DNA from: Belliella filtrata
GTDB lineage: Bacteria > Bacteroidota > Bacteroidia > Cytophagales > Cyclobacteriaceae
Reading direction: 5' to 3'
Assembly: GCF_022549775.1 (NCBI RefSeq)
Contig: NZ_JAKZGP010000008.1
Location: 1-64,000 of the forward strand
Length of the DNA stretch: 64,000 nt
In this document: one piece after another, positions 10,167 to 18,756 of the stretch
Numbering within the stretch: position 1 is the stretch's first letter
Layout: each line of letters starts with the position of its first letter
Notes under the pieces: model-generated
What the model was told of the DNA's origin: nothing
The model's input: only the letters and a program-made list of their open reading frames with translations
Database searches by the model: none
Position numbers and translations under genes: made by a program

Positions 10167-11231
10167 ATGAAACCTGTATCTTACTTTATCCTATTAGCCT
10201 TAACAGTTTCTGCCCATTTTCAGATATATGCCCAAGAAAAAGAAATGTCCAAAAGCTTAGAAAGCTTTACTCAAATGGGTTGGTCTGAGCATGATAAGCA
10301 CTTGATCGATAGCATGGCCAATACCATGGATAGAATCAATAGCTTAATTATAGTCAAGAATGATACCATGGTTTATGAGAGTTACTTCAATGGCTTTGAT
10401 CCAAATACAGACTACAGCAATATCAAATCAGGATCAAAAAGTATCCTAAATATCCTTGTCGGTATCGCAGTACAAGAAGGATATATCAAGTCTATCGACC
10501 AGACAGTATATGATTTTCTTCCAGAATACTTCAAAGAAGAAATGGATCCTCGAAAAAAGCAAATTTCGATTCGCCATTTGATGACCATGCAATCAGGTCT
10601 TGAACCCACTAGCTTGGACAAGTATTCCGCATGGGTTTCAAGTGAAGATTGGGTAGCCTATGCGCTTGAGTTACCACTAGAGGAAGACCCAGGGACTTTG
10701 TATGGTTACAGTACTGGAGACACTCATCTTTTAGGAGTGGTTTTGGCAAAAGCCGTGGGGACTTCAGCTTTGGAGTTTGCTCAAAAGCACCTTTTTTCTC
10801 CTATGGATATCCATGTGGATCAATGGACTGCAGATCCGATGGGGTATCATGAAGGCGGAAATAATATCTTCATCAAACCTGCTGACTATGCTAAAATTGG
10901 TGTAATGATCAAGCATGGAGGAAAATACCTTGACAAGCAAATTATCAACAAAGAATGGCTTGATGATAGTGTTAACTTTAAAGTGACTCCGCAAGGGATT
11001 TCTAGGCCATTTCCTATTGATGGCTATGGTTATTTGTGGTGGTTGATAGAGGCTTCTGGATACAAGACTTACTGTGGGATTGGCTTTGGTGGTCAATATA
11101 TGATGACAATTCCAGAGCTTGACATGATCATTGTCTTAACTTCCAAATACAGGGGAAGTGCACCTTCACAGCATTTTACAGATATCGCTACTTTGATCAA
11201 TGAATTCATTTTAGCACCATACACGAAATAG
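10167..11231 (+). CDS. Exported serine hydrolase, class C beta-lactamase fold
   Basis: 354 residues with a signal peptide ending near 'HFQIYAQ'. The active-site motif SxxK is SGSK at residues 88-91, followed by 'SILNILVGIAVQEGYI'. The second motif is Tyr-Ser-Thr in 'LYGYSTGDTHLLG', and 'YGYLWWL' is present as in the PF00144 family. This family covers esterases, D-aminopeptidases, DD-peptidases and amide hydrolases such as NylB, so the substrate is open. It lies between susD's accessory gene and the racemase-like gene, only 7 bases before the latter. A D-peptide or amide substrate would fit that context. Confidence 0.85.
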   Translation: MKPVSYFILLALTVSAHFQIYAQEKEMSKSLESFTQMGWSEHDKHLIDSMANTMDRINSLIIVKNDTMVYESYFNGFDPNTDYSNIKSGSKSILNILVGIAVQEGYIKSIDQTVYDFLPEYFKEEMDPRKKQISIRHLMTMQSGLEPTSLDKYSAWVSSEDWVAYALELPLEEDPGTLYGYSTGDTHLLGVVLAKAVGTSALEFAQKHLFSPMDIHVDQWTADPMGYHEGGNNIFIKPADYAKIGVMIKHGGKYLDKQIINKEWLDDSVNFKVTPQGISRPFPIDGYGYLWWLIEASGYKTYCGIGFGGQYMMTIPELDMIIVLTSKYRGSAPSQHFTDIATLINEFILAPYTK

Positions 11232-11238
11232 AAGTGAG

Positions 11239-12783
11239 ATGAAAAAAAATATATCCCATTTAAAATACACTATTCCATTTGTAATTTCCCTTTCTTTCGG
11301 GTGTGGTGAAATTCAAAAGAGCCATAATCAAGAGCTTGAGGAGGTTTCGGCTATTGAGCATGCCATTCTTTCTGATAGAGAGAGTTTTTATTATATCGAC
11401 ACAGAGGCATATCAGATTGATGCAGACCTTCCGATAGGTTTTTTTGATTCAGGTACTGGAGGCCTTACCATTCTAAACTCAGTGATGGAATCTGACAAGT
11501 TTCACAATCAATCACATGAGCTGGATGCAGACGGAATTCTAGATTTTGAAAGTGAAAAATTCATTTACCTCGCAGATCAAGCAAATATGCCATATGGTAA
11601 TTATTATGCTGCAAACAATTCCGAATTGTTGCTCGAGCACATTATCAAAGATGCTCAATTTCTTTTGGCCAAGAAATTCTACGTAGAGCAAAAAGCTGAC
11701 GAGGTCAAGCAATCCAAAGAGCCTATCAAAGCCATGGTGATCGCTTGCAACACAGCCACTGCCTATGGAAAGGAATCTTTGGTAGATTTCATGCAAAAGG
11801 CCAATATACCGCTTAAAGTGATCGGTGTAATAGATGCAGGAGCAAAAGGCGCTTTGGAGAAATTTGAAGAAAATGAAGATGGGTCTATTGCGGTTTTTGC
11901 TACCGTGGGAACTATCGCGTCTAAAGGCTATGAAAACACGATCATGAAATACAAAGAAGAGATGGGCGTTCAGGGAGATATCCAAGTTTTCAATCAAGGT
12001 GGGCATGGTCTTGCAGAAGCTGTAGATCAAGAAGCTGACTACATTTCTTCAACATCTCAAAATCCCCGTGGCAATTACAGAGGACCAAGCCTTGAGCACC
12101 CTGATTTCCCTATACATAAAACACTTCTTGATGTGTACAATTTCGATTTTGATCATGGGAAAATGCTTTGTGACAATTCGAACATTGATGATTGCGATAT
12201 CATGCAAATCAATAGTACAGAGAATTATGTGAGATATCATCTAGTCAGTATGATGGAGAAGATAAAGTCAAGTCAAAACCCACAGCCGCTGAAAGTGATT
12301 TTACTTGGTTGTACACACTACCCATATCTACAAAGTGAGATGAGGAAAGTTATAGCTGAACTTTATGATTTCAAAGATGCAGATGGGTACAGGTACAGAG
12401 ACTTGATGGACGAAGATATCCAGATGGTGGATCCAGCAGACAATGTAGCCATAGAGCTTTATCAATTTTTAGCAGATAATGACCTGCTGAGCAAAAAGGG
12501 TGATTTTTCAAAAAGTGAATTTTACATCAGTGTTCCCAATTTGGACAACCCAAATGTAAAAGTTGAAAATAGCTTGAACTTTACATATGAATACAAGTAT
12601 GGCAGAATCGCTGAGGAGATTCAGGAGTATGTTAAGGTGGTTCCATTTTCCAAGGAAAATATTGCAGAAGATACATACCAGAGACTTGAACAATCTGTGC
12701 CTACAGTATTTCAGGCAATTAGAAGTTTTCATCAAAAGAATGAGAAGTTAGTAGACCTATCACCAGCCAGCATGTTGCCATGA
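11239..12783 (+). CDS. Exported aspartate/glutamate racemase-like lipoprotein
   Basis: 514 residues, about twice the length of cytoplasmic glutamate racemase MurI. It has a signal sequence and probable lipid-anchored Cys22 (LSFGC). Racemase motifs are intact: 'GFFDSGTGGLTIL' (residues 67-79, Asp70/Ser71), 'LADQANMPYG' (111-120), 'ACNTATAYG' with catalytic Cys170, and 'GCTHYPYL' with the second catalytic Cys358. An insertion of about 80 residues at roughly 265-345 and a long C-terminal tail separate it from MurI. Known MurI makes D-glutamate in the cytoplasm. An envelope version is unusual and points to conversion of imported or released amino acids. Its stop overlaps the next start (ATGA), so the two are probably translationally coupled. 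Confidence 0.85.
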   Translation: MKKNISHLKYTIPFVISLSFGCGEIQKSHNQELEEVSAIEHAILSDRESFYYIDTEAYQIDADLPIGFFDSGTGGLTILNSVMESDKFHNQSHELDADGILDFESEKFIYLADQANMPYGNYYAANNSELLLEHIIKDAQFLLAKKFYVEQKADEVKQSKEPIKAMVIACNTATAYGKESLVDFMQKANIPLKVIGVIDAGAKGALEKFEENEDGSIAVFATVGTIASKGYENTIMKYKEEMGVQGDIQVFNQGGHGLAEAVDQEADYISSTSQNPRGNYRGPSLEHPDFPIHKTLLDVYNFDFDHGKMLCDNSNIDDCDIMQINSTENYVRYHLVSMMEKIKSSQNPQPLKVILLGCTHYPYLQSEMRKVIAELYDFKDADGYRYRDLMDEDIQMVDPADNVAIELYQFLADNDLLSKKGDFSKSEFYISVPNLDNPNVKVENSLNFTYEYKYGRIAEEIQEYVKVVPFSKENIAEDTYQRLEQSVPTVFQAIRSFHQKNEKLVDLSPASMLP

Positions 12784-14342
12784 AAATTATCTTTAAATCA
12801 ACTCTGCTTATAATATTGGTTTGTTGCTTAAGCCAAGTGGCTACATGTCAGCAGACCACCTATTACATCCATGGAGCGGAAGTATATGATGGAAAGCAAA
12901 CATCATCTCGCAAATTAAATGTTCTTGTTTCAGGTGATCGTATCCTCAAGCTTGATACCTCACAGATTTCTCTAGAAGGGTATCATGATCTGGTAAAAAT
13001 CAATGCAAAAGGCTTGGTCTTAGCTCCAGGCTTCATTGACCCCCATACACATTTGGAATCTGATCTCTCCCATGCTGAAAGGAAAAGTAACCTCTCAGCA
13101 CTTTATCAAGGAGTGACTACAGTAATCGCTGGAAATGATGGTGGAAGTCCGTTTCCCATAGAGAGGAGTTTTCGTCAATGGTCCGAAAACGGTATAGGTA
13201 CAAATGTAGCATTATTTGTCGGGCATGGAACTGTACGTAGGCTGGTATTGGGAGCAAAAGATGTACAGCCTACAGATGATGAATTGCAACGCATGAAGGA
13301 CATGGTCTCTCAGGCGATGGAAGAAGGTGCTATTGGTTTGAGTACTGGACTTTTCTATGCACCAGGGAGTTATGCCGAGACAGATGAGGTCGTAGCACTT
13401 GCAACAGTAGCAGCCTCTTTTGGAGGAGTTTATGACACCCATATCAGGGATGAGAGTTCTTATTCTATAGGATTGATCGAATCCATAAAAGAAACCTTAG
13501 AAATTGGCAGAAGAACTGGTATTCCCCTTCATTTTTCTCATATCAAAGCCTTAGGTGCTGATGTGTGGGGACTGAGTGATGAAGTGATTCAAATGATAGA
13601 AAATGCAAAGGCTGACGGACTTGAAATTACAGCCAATCAATACCCTTATATAGCATCACGAACAAGCATGATAGCAGCATTGATACCAAGATGGGCAGAG
13701 GATGGTGGGTATGACGCATTAGTAGATAGGCTTAAGGATGAGGAGCTACATCAACGGATACTGGTGGAAGTGAAAGAAAATATCCGAAGACGTGGTGGCG
13801 CTTCATCTCTCATTGTGAGTGCAGAAGATTTGACGGATTACCATGATCTATCACTAGAGGCACTCAGCGAGAAGCTCAGTCTTCCAGCAGAGGGGATTGT
13901 AGTGAAAATTTTGAAAGAAGCTGGAGGTGTTCGGGTCGTTTCATTCAATATGAAAGAGGAAGATTTGATACATTTTATGAAGCAAGACTGGGTTTTCACA
14001 GGTTCAGATGGTGTCGTAGGGCATCCCAGGAAATTCGGTTCATACGCAAGGAAGATCCAAAAGTATGTATTTGAAGATCAAGTATTATCATTAGGAGAAA
14101 TGATAAAGAAAAGTTCTTTTGATATTGCATATCATCTTGGAATACCTGAAAGAGGAGAGATCAAAGAAGGTTATTATGCTGACTTAATCCTTTTTGATCC
14201 TATTAAAGTCAAAGAAAATGCGACTTTCCAGAATCCAACAGCTTTCAGCGAAGGGATGACGTTCGTTTTTGTAAATGGACAAGTTGCGATAGAAAATGGA
14301 GCATATACTGGAGCGCTTGCGGGTACACCTATTAGGAAATAG
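12780..14342 (+). CDS. Exported N-acyl-D-amino-acid deacylase (D-aminoacylase) family amidohydrolase
   Basis: 520 residues with a signal peptide (to about 'QVATCQQ'). Amidohydrolase features are 'LAPGFIDPHTH' (metal ligands His89 and His91), 'YDTHIRDES' (His221), 'LHFSHIKA' (His254) and 'VFTGSDGVVGHP' (Asp410), plus the family motif 'EEGAIGLSTGLFYAPGSY'. Classical D-aminoacylases have a metal-bridging Cys in 'GNCG'; here the segment reads GNDGG, with Asp120 in that place. The enzyme should cleave N-acyl or peptide bonds next to D-amino acids outside the cytoplasm, but the changed ligand makes the exact substrate uncertain. It overlaps the racemase-like gene by four bases. Confidence 0.88.
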   Translation: MKIIFKSTLLIILVCCLSQVATCQQTTYYIHGAEVYDGKQTSSRKLNVLVSGDRILKLDTSQISLEGYHDLVKINAKGLVLAPGFIDPHTHLESDLSHAERKSNLSALYQGVTTVIAGNDGGSPFPIERSFRQWSENGIGTNVALFVGHGTVRRLVLGAKDVQPTDDELQRMKDMVSQAMEEGAIGLSTGLFYAPGSYAETDEVVALATVAASFGGVYDTHIRDESSYSIGLIESIKETLEIGRRTGIPLHFSHIKALGADVWGLSDEVIQMIENAKADGLEITANQYPYIASRTSMIAALIPRWAEDGGYDALVDRLKDEELHQRILVEVKENIRRRGGASSLIVSAEDLTDYHDLSLEALSEKLSLPAEGIVVKILKEAGGVRVVSFNMKEEDLIHFMKQDWVFTGSDGVVGHPRKFGSYARKIQKYVFEDQVLSLGEMIKKSSFDIAYHLGIPERGEIKEGYYADLILFDPIKVKENATFQNPTAFSEGMTFVFVNGQVAIENGAYTGALAGTPIRK

Positions 14343-14441
14343 TATGTTAAATACCTGCTTATTGGTTGTTTTATCTAAATTATAGGGGATACATGGACCT
14401 CATTTTAACAAATTATAGGACACAATTTTAATTGAAATTTT

Positions 14442-16163
14442 ATGCAAAAATCTAAAAAAACCTACTTCATGTTTTTGTGGTCGTTTTTACTTTTATTGAC
14501 ACTTTCATGTGACAACGAGGAGAAAATCAGCCTAATCGAAGGCAAAACAGCAATTGCTGAAAAGGCAATGGTTGTAACAGCTCACCCAGAAGCATCCAAA
14601 GTGGGCGCGAAGGTTTTGGCTGATGGCGGCAATGCCATAGATGCTATGGTTGCGACTCATTTTGCATTGGCTGTAGTATATCCTTCAGCTGGAAATATTG
14701 GTGGAGGTGGTTTTATGGTCTATAGGGATAAGGATGGGAACGTCAGTACCTTAGATTTCAGAGAAAAAGCATCTTTCGCTGCTTCAGAGACTATGTATCA
14801 AGATGATCAGGGGAATGTAGATGTCAACGCAAGTCTATATGGGGTGACTTCAGCCGGAGTGCCAGGCTCAGTTGCAGGGATGTTTGAAGCCCATAAGAAA
14901 TTTGGGACCATAGACATGTCACTTCTCATACAACCAGCCATAGACCTGGCCAAAGATGGCTTTAAAATCACCGCTCAGCAGGCAAGAAACTACAATAGCC
15001 TAAGAAAGGAGTTTGTGGAGAATAACAGATTTCCAGAAAAGGTAGCTTTGATCAAAGAAGGGGAATGGAAGGAAGGAGATCTCTTGGTTCAAGCTGAGCT
15101 TGCAAAGACCTTATCAAGGATACAAAATGATGGCGTTAAAGGATTTTATGAAGGAGTCACCGCTGACTTGATCGTTGAAGAGATGGATGCTGGGGCTGGG
15201 ATCATGACGCATGAAGATCTCAAAAGTTATAAGGCTCAATGGAGAGAGCCAATTGTTGGGGAATACAAGGGGTACAAAGTTATTGGAATGGGACCTCCAA
15301 GCAGTGGAGGTGTAGCACTGATGCAGTTGCTAGGTATAGCTTCCCATTTTGATCTCAAGAACTCTGGACATCAAACGGCAGAGACGATACACTTGATGAC
15401 TGAAATGGAAAGAAGGGTATATGCGGATAGGGCAGCACATTTGGGAGACCCTGATTTTTGGGATGTTCCAGTAGCGGAACTTTTGAATGGTTCATATTTA
15501 TCTGCAAGGGCAGATCAAATTGATCCTTCTATTGCGAGCAAAAGTGAAGAGGTGAAAGCTCTTGAAATCAATGTTGTAGAAAGTGAGGAGACAACACATT
15601 ATAGCATAATTGACCAGTTCGGAAATGCTGTATCACTCACCACAACAATCAATTCTGCTTATGGATCGAAGACCTTTGTAAGCGGAGCTGGTTTTCTTTT
15701 GAATAATGAAATGGATGATTTCAGTGTGAAACCAGGCCATCCAAATAAATACGGGCTTCTTGGTGGAGCCGCCAATGCAATAGCACCAAATAAGAGAATG
15801 CTTAGTGCCATGACACCTACAATCATAGAAAAGGACGGCATGCTAAAGATGGTTGTCGGAACCCCAGGTGGTTCAACAATCATCACAAGTGTGTTTCAAG
15901 TAATTCTAAATGTGCTTGAGCATGATATGTCCATGACTGATGCTGTAGCAAAAAGGAGATTTCATCATCAGTGGTATCCTGAGGATATTCAGCTTGAGAA
16001 AGATGCTATCACTGAAGACGTCAGGAATCAATTGGCTAAAATGGGGCATAGGTTTATTGACAGGGGGAACATTGGTAGAGTAGATGCCATCTTGATTCAA
16101 AAGGATGGGAAGCTGGAAGGTGCTGGAGATCCTCGTGGAGATGATTATGCTGTAGGCTATTAA
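14442..16163 (+). CDS. ggt: Gamma-glutamyltransferase lipoprotein
   Basis: 573 residues with a lipoprotein signal (Cys23 in 'LTLSCDNE'). The enzyme cleaves gamma-glutamyl bonds or transfers the glutamyl group. It matures by cutting before the catalytic Thr, here Thr384 in '[10 protein letters not shown]'. Other motifs present are '[11 protein letters not shown]' near residue 82, 'GPPSSGG' at 284-290, the lid segment 'LNNEMDDFS' and 'VGTPGGSTI', whose Gly-Gly forms the oxyanion hole. It is last in the SusCD block and is followed by a strong terminator. Substrates could be glutathione-like compounds, poly-gamma-glutamate or gamma-linked muropeptides. Confidence 0.94.
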   Translation: MQKSKKTYFMFLWSFLLLLTLSCDNEEKISLIEGKTAIAEKAMVVTAHPEASKVGAKVLADGGNAIDAMVATHFALAVVYPSAGNIGGGGFMVYRDKDGNVSTLDFREKASFAASETMYQDDQGNVDVNASLYGVTSAGVPGSVAGMFEAHKKFGTIDMSLLIQPAIDLAKDGFKITAQQARNYNSLRKEFVENNRFPEKVALIKEGEWKEGDLLVQAELAKTLSRIQNDGVKGFYEGVTADLIVEEMDAGAGIMTHEDLKSYKAQWREPIVGEYKGYKVIGMGPPSSGGVALMQLLGIASHFDLKNSGHQTAETIHLMTEMERRVYADRAAHLGDPDFWDVPVAELLNGSYLSARADQIDPSIASKSEEVKALEINVVESEETTHYSIIDQFGNAVSLTTTINSAYGSKTFVSGAGFLLNNEMDDFSVKPGHPNKYGLLGGAANAIAPNKRMLSAMTPTIIEKDGMLKMVVGTPGGSTIITSVFQVILNVLEHDMSMTDAVAKRRFHHQWYPEDIQLEKDAITEDVRNQLAKMGHRFIDRGNIGRVDAILIQKDGKLEGAGDPRGDDYAVGY

Positions 16164-16212
16164 TGTAGATTGATATATACTTATAGTATTTATCATAAAA
16201 AAAGTACTCTTT

Positions 16213-16251
16213 AACCCTCAAGGCTATTTAAGTCTTGAGGGTTTTACTTTT
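16213..16251 (+). terminator. Rho-independent terminator after the SusCD/GGT block
   Basis: A perfect 10-base stem pairs AACCCTCAAG (16213-16222) with CTTGAGGGTT (16234-16243). It is followed by a T-rich run. It lies 50 bases after the ggt stop. Confidence 0.9.
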
Positions 16252-16408
16252 TTATGGAGATTTTTTTGCACTATCTGGTTTAGCTTTACGCCTATTTTCA
16301 AGCATACAATTCCGCCTTTATCTTATAGAATTGAGAATATAATGTTACTTTTGGTCAATAAGATTTAGATGATTTCGATCAAAAGTTTAACTCCAAAAGA
16401 AAATTGTA

Positions 16409-16879
16409 ATGAAAAAGGGATTATTTATCATTGTGTTTTTCATGATGTTCGGAAATTTGTTTGCACAGGAGCAAGGAGAAGTAAGGTTGATGGCAGGAGG
16501 GGATTACAGGCTGACAATCAAAGAGGTAGGGACCTTTGTCGGAGGAGAGTATTTTTTTGCAGACAAATTTTCCGTAGCGCCTACATTTACAGTATGGTTT
16601 CCTGAAGTAGGCAATTCTCTAAATCTCAACATGGACTTGAAATATTACCTCACAGAAGGAGTCTCTCAAGTCTATCTTTTGGCAGGTTATAGCAATTATT
16701 GGATCAATCTTCAACCAGGTAATCCAGGAGTAAATCAACAAAGATCTGGAGCTAACTTTGGAGCAGGTGCATTTATCAAGGCAACGGAGCAGTTTGGATT
16801 TATTACTGAGTTTAAAATGCAAAGTCAGAACTCACGGTGGCCAGTCCTCAGAGTGGGAGCTGTATACAGACTGCCCTAA
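16409..16879 (+). CDS. Small outer membrane beta-barrel protein
   Basis: 156 residues with a clear signal peptide ('IIVFFMMFGNLFAQ'). The mature part alternates hydrophobic and polar residues in short strands separated by turns ('GTFVGGEYFFADKFSVAPTFTVWF', 'SLNLNMDLKYYL', 'VYLLAGYSNYW') and ends in an aromatic-rich strand, 'VLRVGAVYRLP'. This is typical of an eight-strand barrel. It stands alone between a terminator and the convergent rhomboid/mutL set. No specific family was recognised. Confidence 0.7.
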   Translation: MKKGLFIIVFFMMFGNLFAQEQGEVRLMAGGDYRLTIKEVGTFVGGEYFFADKFSVAPTFTVWFPEVGNSLNLNMDLKYYLTEGVSQVYLLAGYSNYWINLQPGNPGVNQQRSGANFGAGAFIKATEQFGFITEFKMQSQNSRWPVLRVGAVYRLP

Positions 16880-17012
16880 AATCTTGTATAATAGGATATA
16901 AATCGGATCAAACTTAATCAATCTCTTGATGGAGTTTTGATCCTATAAAGGGAAAATCGTGAGGCTGTTTTGATAAAAGGATGCTGAAATCAGATTAAAG
17001 TATAATTTCACC

Positions 17013-17951
17013 TTACTTTTTACTGAATTCAAAAAGTTTTCTTTTTTCTTCTTTGCTCAAAGCCTCATAGCCTCTTTCTGCGATTTTGTCAAGGATATCA
17101 TCTATTTCTTCCTGTGTGGCATCTGTGGTTGATGAATATGAAGAGGTAGCGCTACTTTTAGAACTTGTGGAGTAGTTACTGTTTTGAGTTTCTTTGGTGT
17201 ACTTCTTTTTATAAGTCACTTTGATTTTTCTTTTTGGAGAAAGTAGCGATTCAAAAAACTGCCCAATCGCTTGTATTGGTTTTCCCCAATCGTTTCCTTT
17301 TCTTAGTTGATACACATACCAAAATCCCATAGCTGCACCACCAAGGTGGGCCAATTCTCCACCTGCATTGTTTCCCGCTGAGTTGGCAAATGCTATGAAC
17401 ACATAGAAGATAGCAATATATTTGATTTTTACAGGGCCAAGTAGTAACAAATGAAATGTAGTGTTAGGTGATAATGTAGCTGCTGCTACCACAATGGCAT
17501 ACACCCCAGCACTAGCTCCAAGCATCTTTGCTGCAGGCAAAACTTCTGCAAACATTGGAGATACATTATACATCAAGACATAGAGTAGTGCACCAGATAT
17601 ACCGCCCAAAATATAGATATTTGCCAGTTTTCTGCTTCCTAAATATTCCATCAATAACAATCCAAACCAATACAGAAAAAGCATATTGAAGAGAATATGA
17701 AAGATGCCTTCATGCAAGAACATGTAGGTCAAAATAGTCCATGGCTGCTGTATAAACTGCCCAAGGTCGGCAGGCATCATCAGGTAGGAGAGCAGTGTCC
17801 TGTAAACATTCTCTGCGCCTGAAAAGCTAAGAACAATCCTAAAGACCAAAACAGCAAAAAATACAAGCAAGTTGATAGCAATCAGCTTGTATAGGCTATT
17901 GTTATTATAGCGAAATGCATTTTTTAAATTGTCCCAAAATCCTCCGTACAT
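17013..17951 (-). CDS. Rhomboid family intramembrane serine protease with cytoplasmic tail
   Basis: 312 residues with six membrane helices. The catalytic Ser147 is in 'GASAGVY' and the catalytic His202 in 'ELAHLGGAAMGF'; 'HILFN' (His85, Asn89) supplies the oxyanion side. After the last helix there is a 90-residue soluble tail rich in Lys, Ser and Thr, ending in 'EEIDDILDKIAERGYEALSKEEKRKLFEFSKK', a conserved ending of Bacteroidota rhomboids. It follows the other rhomboid after a 12-base gap and is in the mutL operon. Confidence 0.93.
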   Translation of the reverse strand: MYGGFWDNLKNAFRYNNNSLYKLIAINLLVFFAVLVFRIVLSFSGAENVYRTLLSYLMMPADLGQFIQQPWTILTYMFLHEGIFHILFNMLFLYWFGLLLMEYLGSRKLANIYILGGISGALLYVLMYNVSPMFAEVLPAAKMLGASAGVYAIVVAAATLSPNTTFHLLLLGPVKIKYIAIFYVFIAFANSAGNNAGGELAHLGGAAMGFWYVYQLRKGNDWGKPIQAIGQFFESLLSPKRKIKVTYKKKYTKETQNSNYSTSSKSSATSSYSSTTDATQEEIDDILDKIAERGYEALSKEEKRKLFEFSKK

Positions 17952-17963
17952 ACCTAGGCTCTT

Positions 17964-18755
17964 TTAATAAAAGTTCTTCCGATTTCTTTTCCAATAATAT
18001 ACTAAAATACCACCAACAATCAATCCGCTCAAATGTGCAAAATGGGCTACATTGTCTGAAGGATTGTTGTTAAATATATTATAAACTGTATATAGTCCAT
18101 AGAAAAGGACTAAGTATTTCGCCTTCACTGGCATTGGGGGGAATAGCAAGAGCAGTTCGGTGTTGGGGAAAAACATTGCAAATGCAATCAAAATCCCAAA
18201 CAAGGCTCCTGAAGCTCCCACCATTGGAATATTGATTTGAATATCCCTGATTCCATTATAGTTTTCTTTTGCCCTTTGAATGAGACTTTTGCTCTCTGGG
18301 TTTTTGCTATATTCATCAATGAAATCATACACACCAGATTTGAAAAGGTGTCTATTGTCTTTGACGAAGTCGTTGAAAGTGTCAGGGCTAGGATTAGCAT
18401 AGAAGGCCTCGATTTCTTGGTCAAGCTGATGAATCTTGTAAGCATTATAGCCAGAGTATAATAGTCCACTTCCTACACCACATACCATCCAGAGTATAAG
18501 TAGCTTCTTTGGCCCCAAAAACTGCTCAAGCAGTGGCCCGAATATAAACAGACCAAACATGTTGCTAAAGAGATGCCAAAAGTTGGCATGCATAAACATG
18601 TAAGTGACAAACTGAGTAGGTAGAAATGATGCACTTTCTACATAGTATAGCGCAAAAATTTTCTCCAAACCAGGCATGAAATAACTGGCAATGACAAATA
18701 CGCCAATGTTTATCAGCAAAAGGTTTTTGACTACTGGTGTAAGATTTCTGAACAT
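17964..18755 (-). CDS. Rhomboid family intramembrane serine protease
   Basis: 263 residues and a second active rhomboid: Ser182 in 'VGASGALFG' and His241 in 'NVAHFAHLSGLIVG', with 'HLFSNM' upstream. Compared with its neighbour it carries an extra polar segment of about 65 residues (105-170, 'LDQEIEAFYANPSPDTFNDF' and following) between helices 3 and 4, which would sit outside the membrane core and might help choose substrates. The tail is short. Its start is 1 base from the end of mutL, so the two are probably co-transcribed. Confidence 0.93.
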   Translation of the reverse strand: MFRNLTPVVKNLLLINIGVFVIASYFMPGLEKIFALYYVESASFLPTQFVTYMFMHANFWHLFSNMFGLFIFGPLLEQFLGPKKLLILWMVCGVGSGLLYSGYNAYKIHQLDQEIEAFYANPSPDTFNDFVKDNRHLFKSGVYDFIDEYSKNPESKSLIQRAKENYNGIRDIQINIPMVGASGALFGILIAFAMFFPNTELLLLFPPMPVKAKYLVLFYGLYTVYNIFNNNPSDNVAHFAHLSGLIVGGILVYYWKRNRKNFY

Positions 18756-18756
18756 T

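Noticed and set aside
16369-16605. An alternative reading frame over the start of the small outer membrane protein
   Set aside because: The other frame has a clean signal peptide and beta-barrel pattern over its full length; this one has neither.
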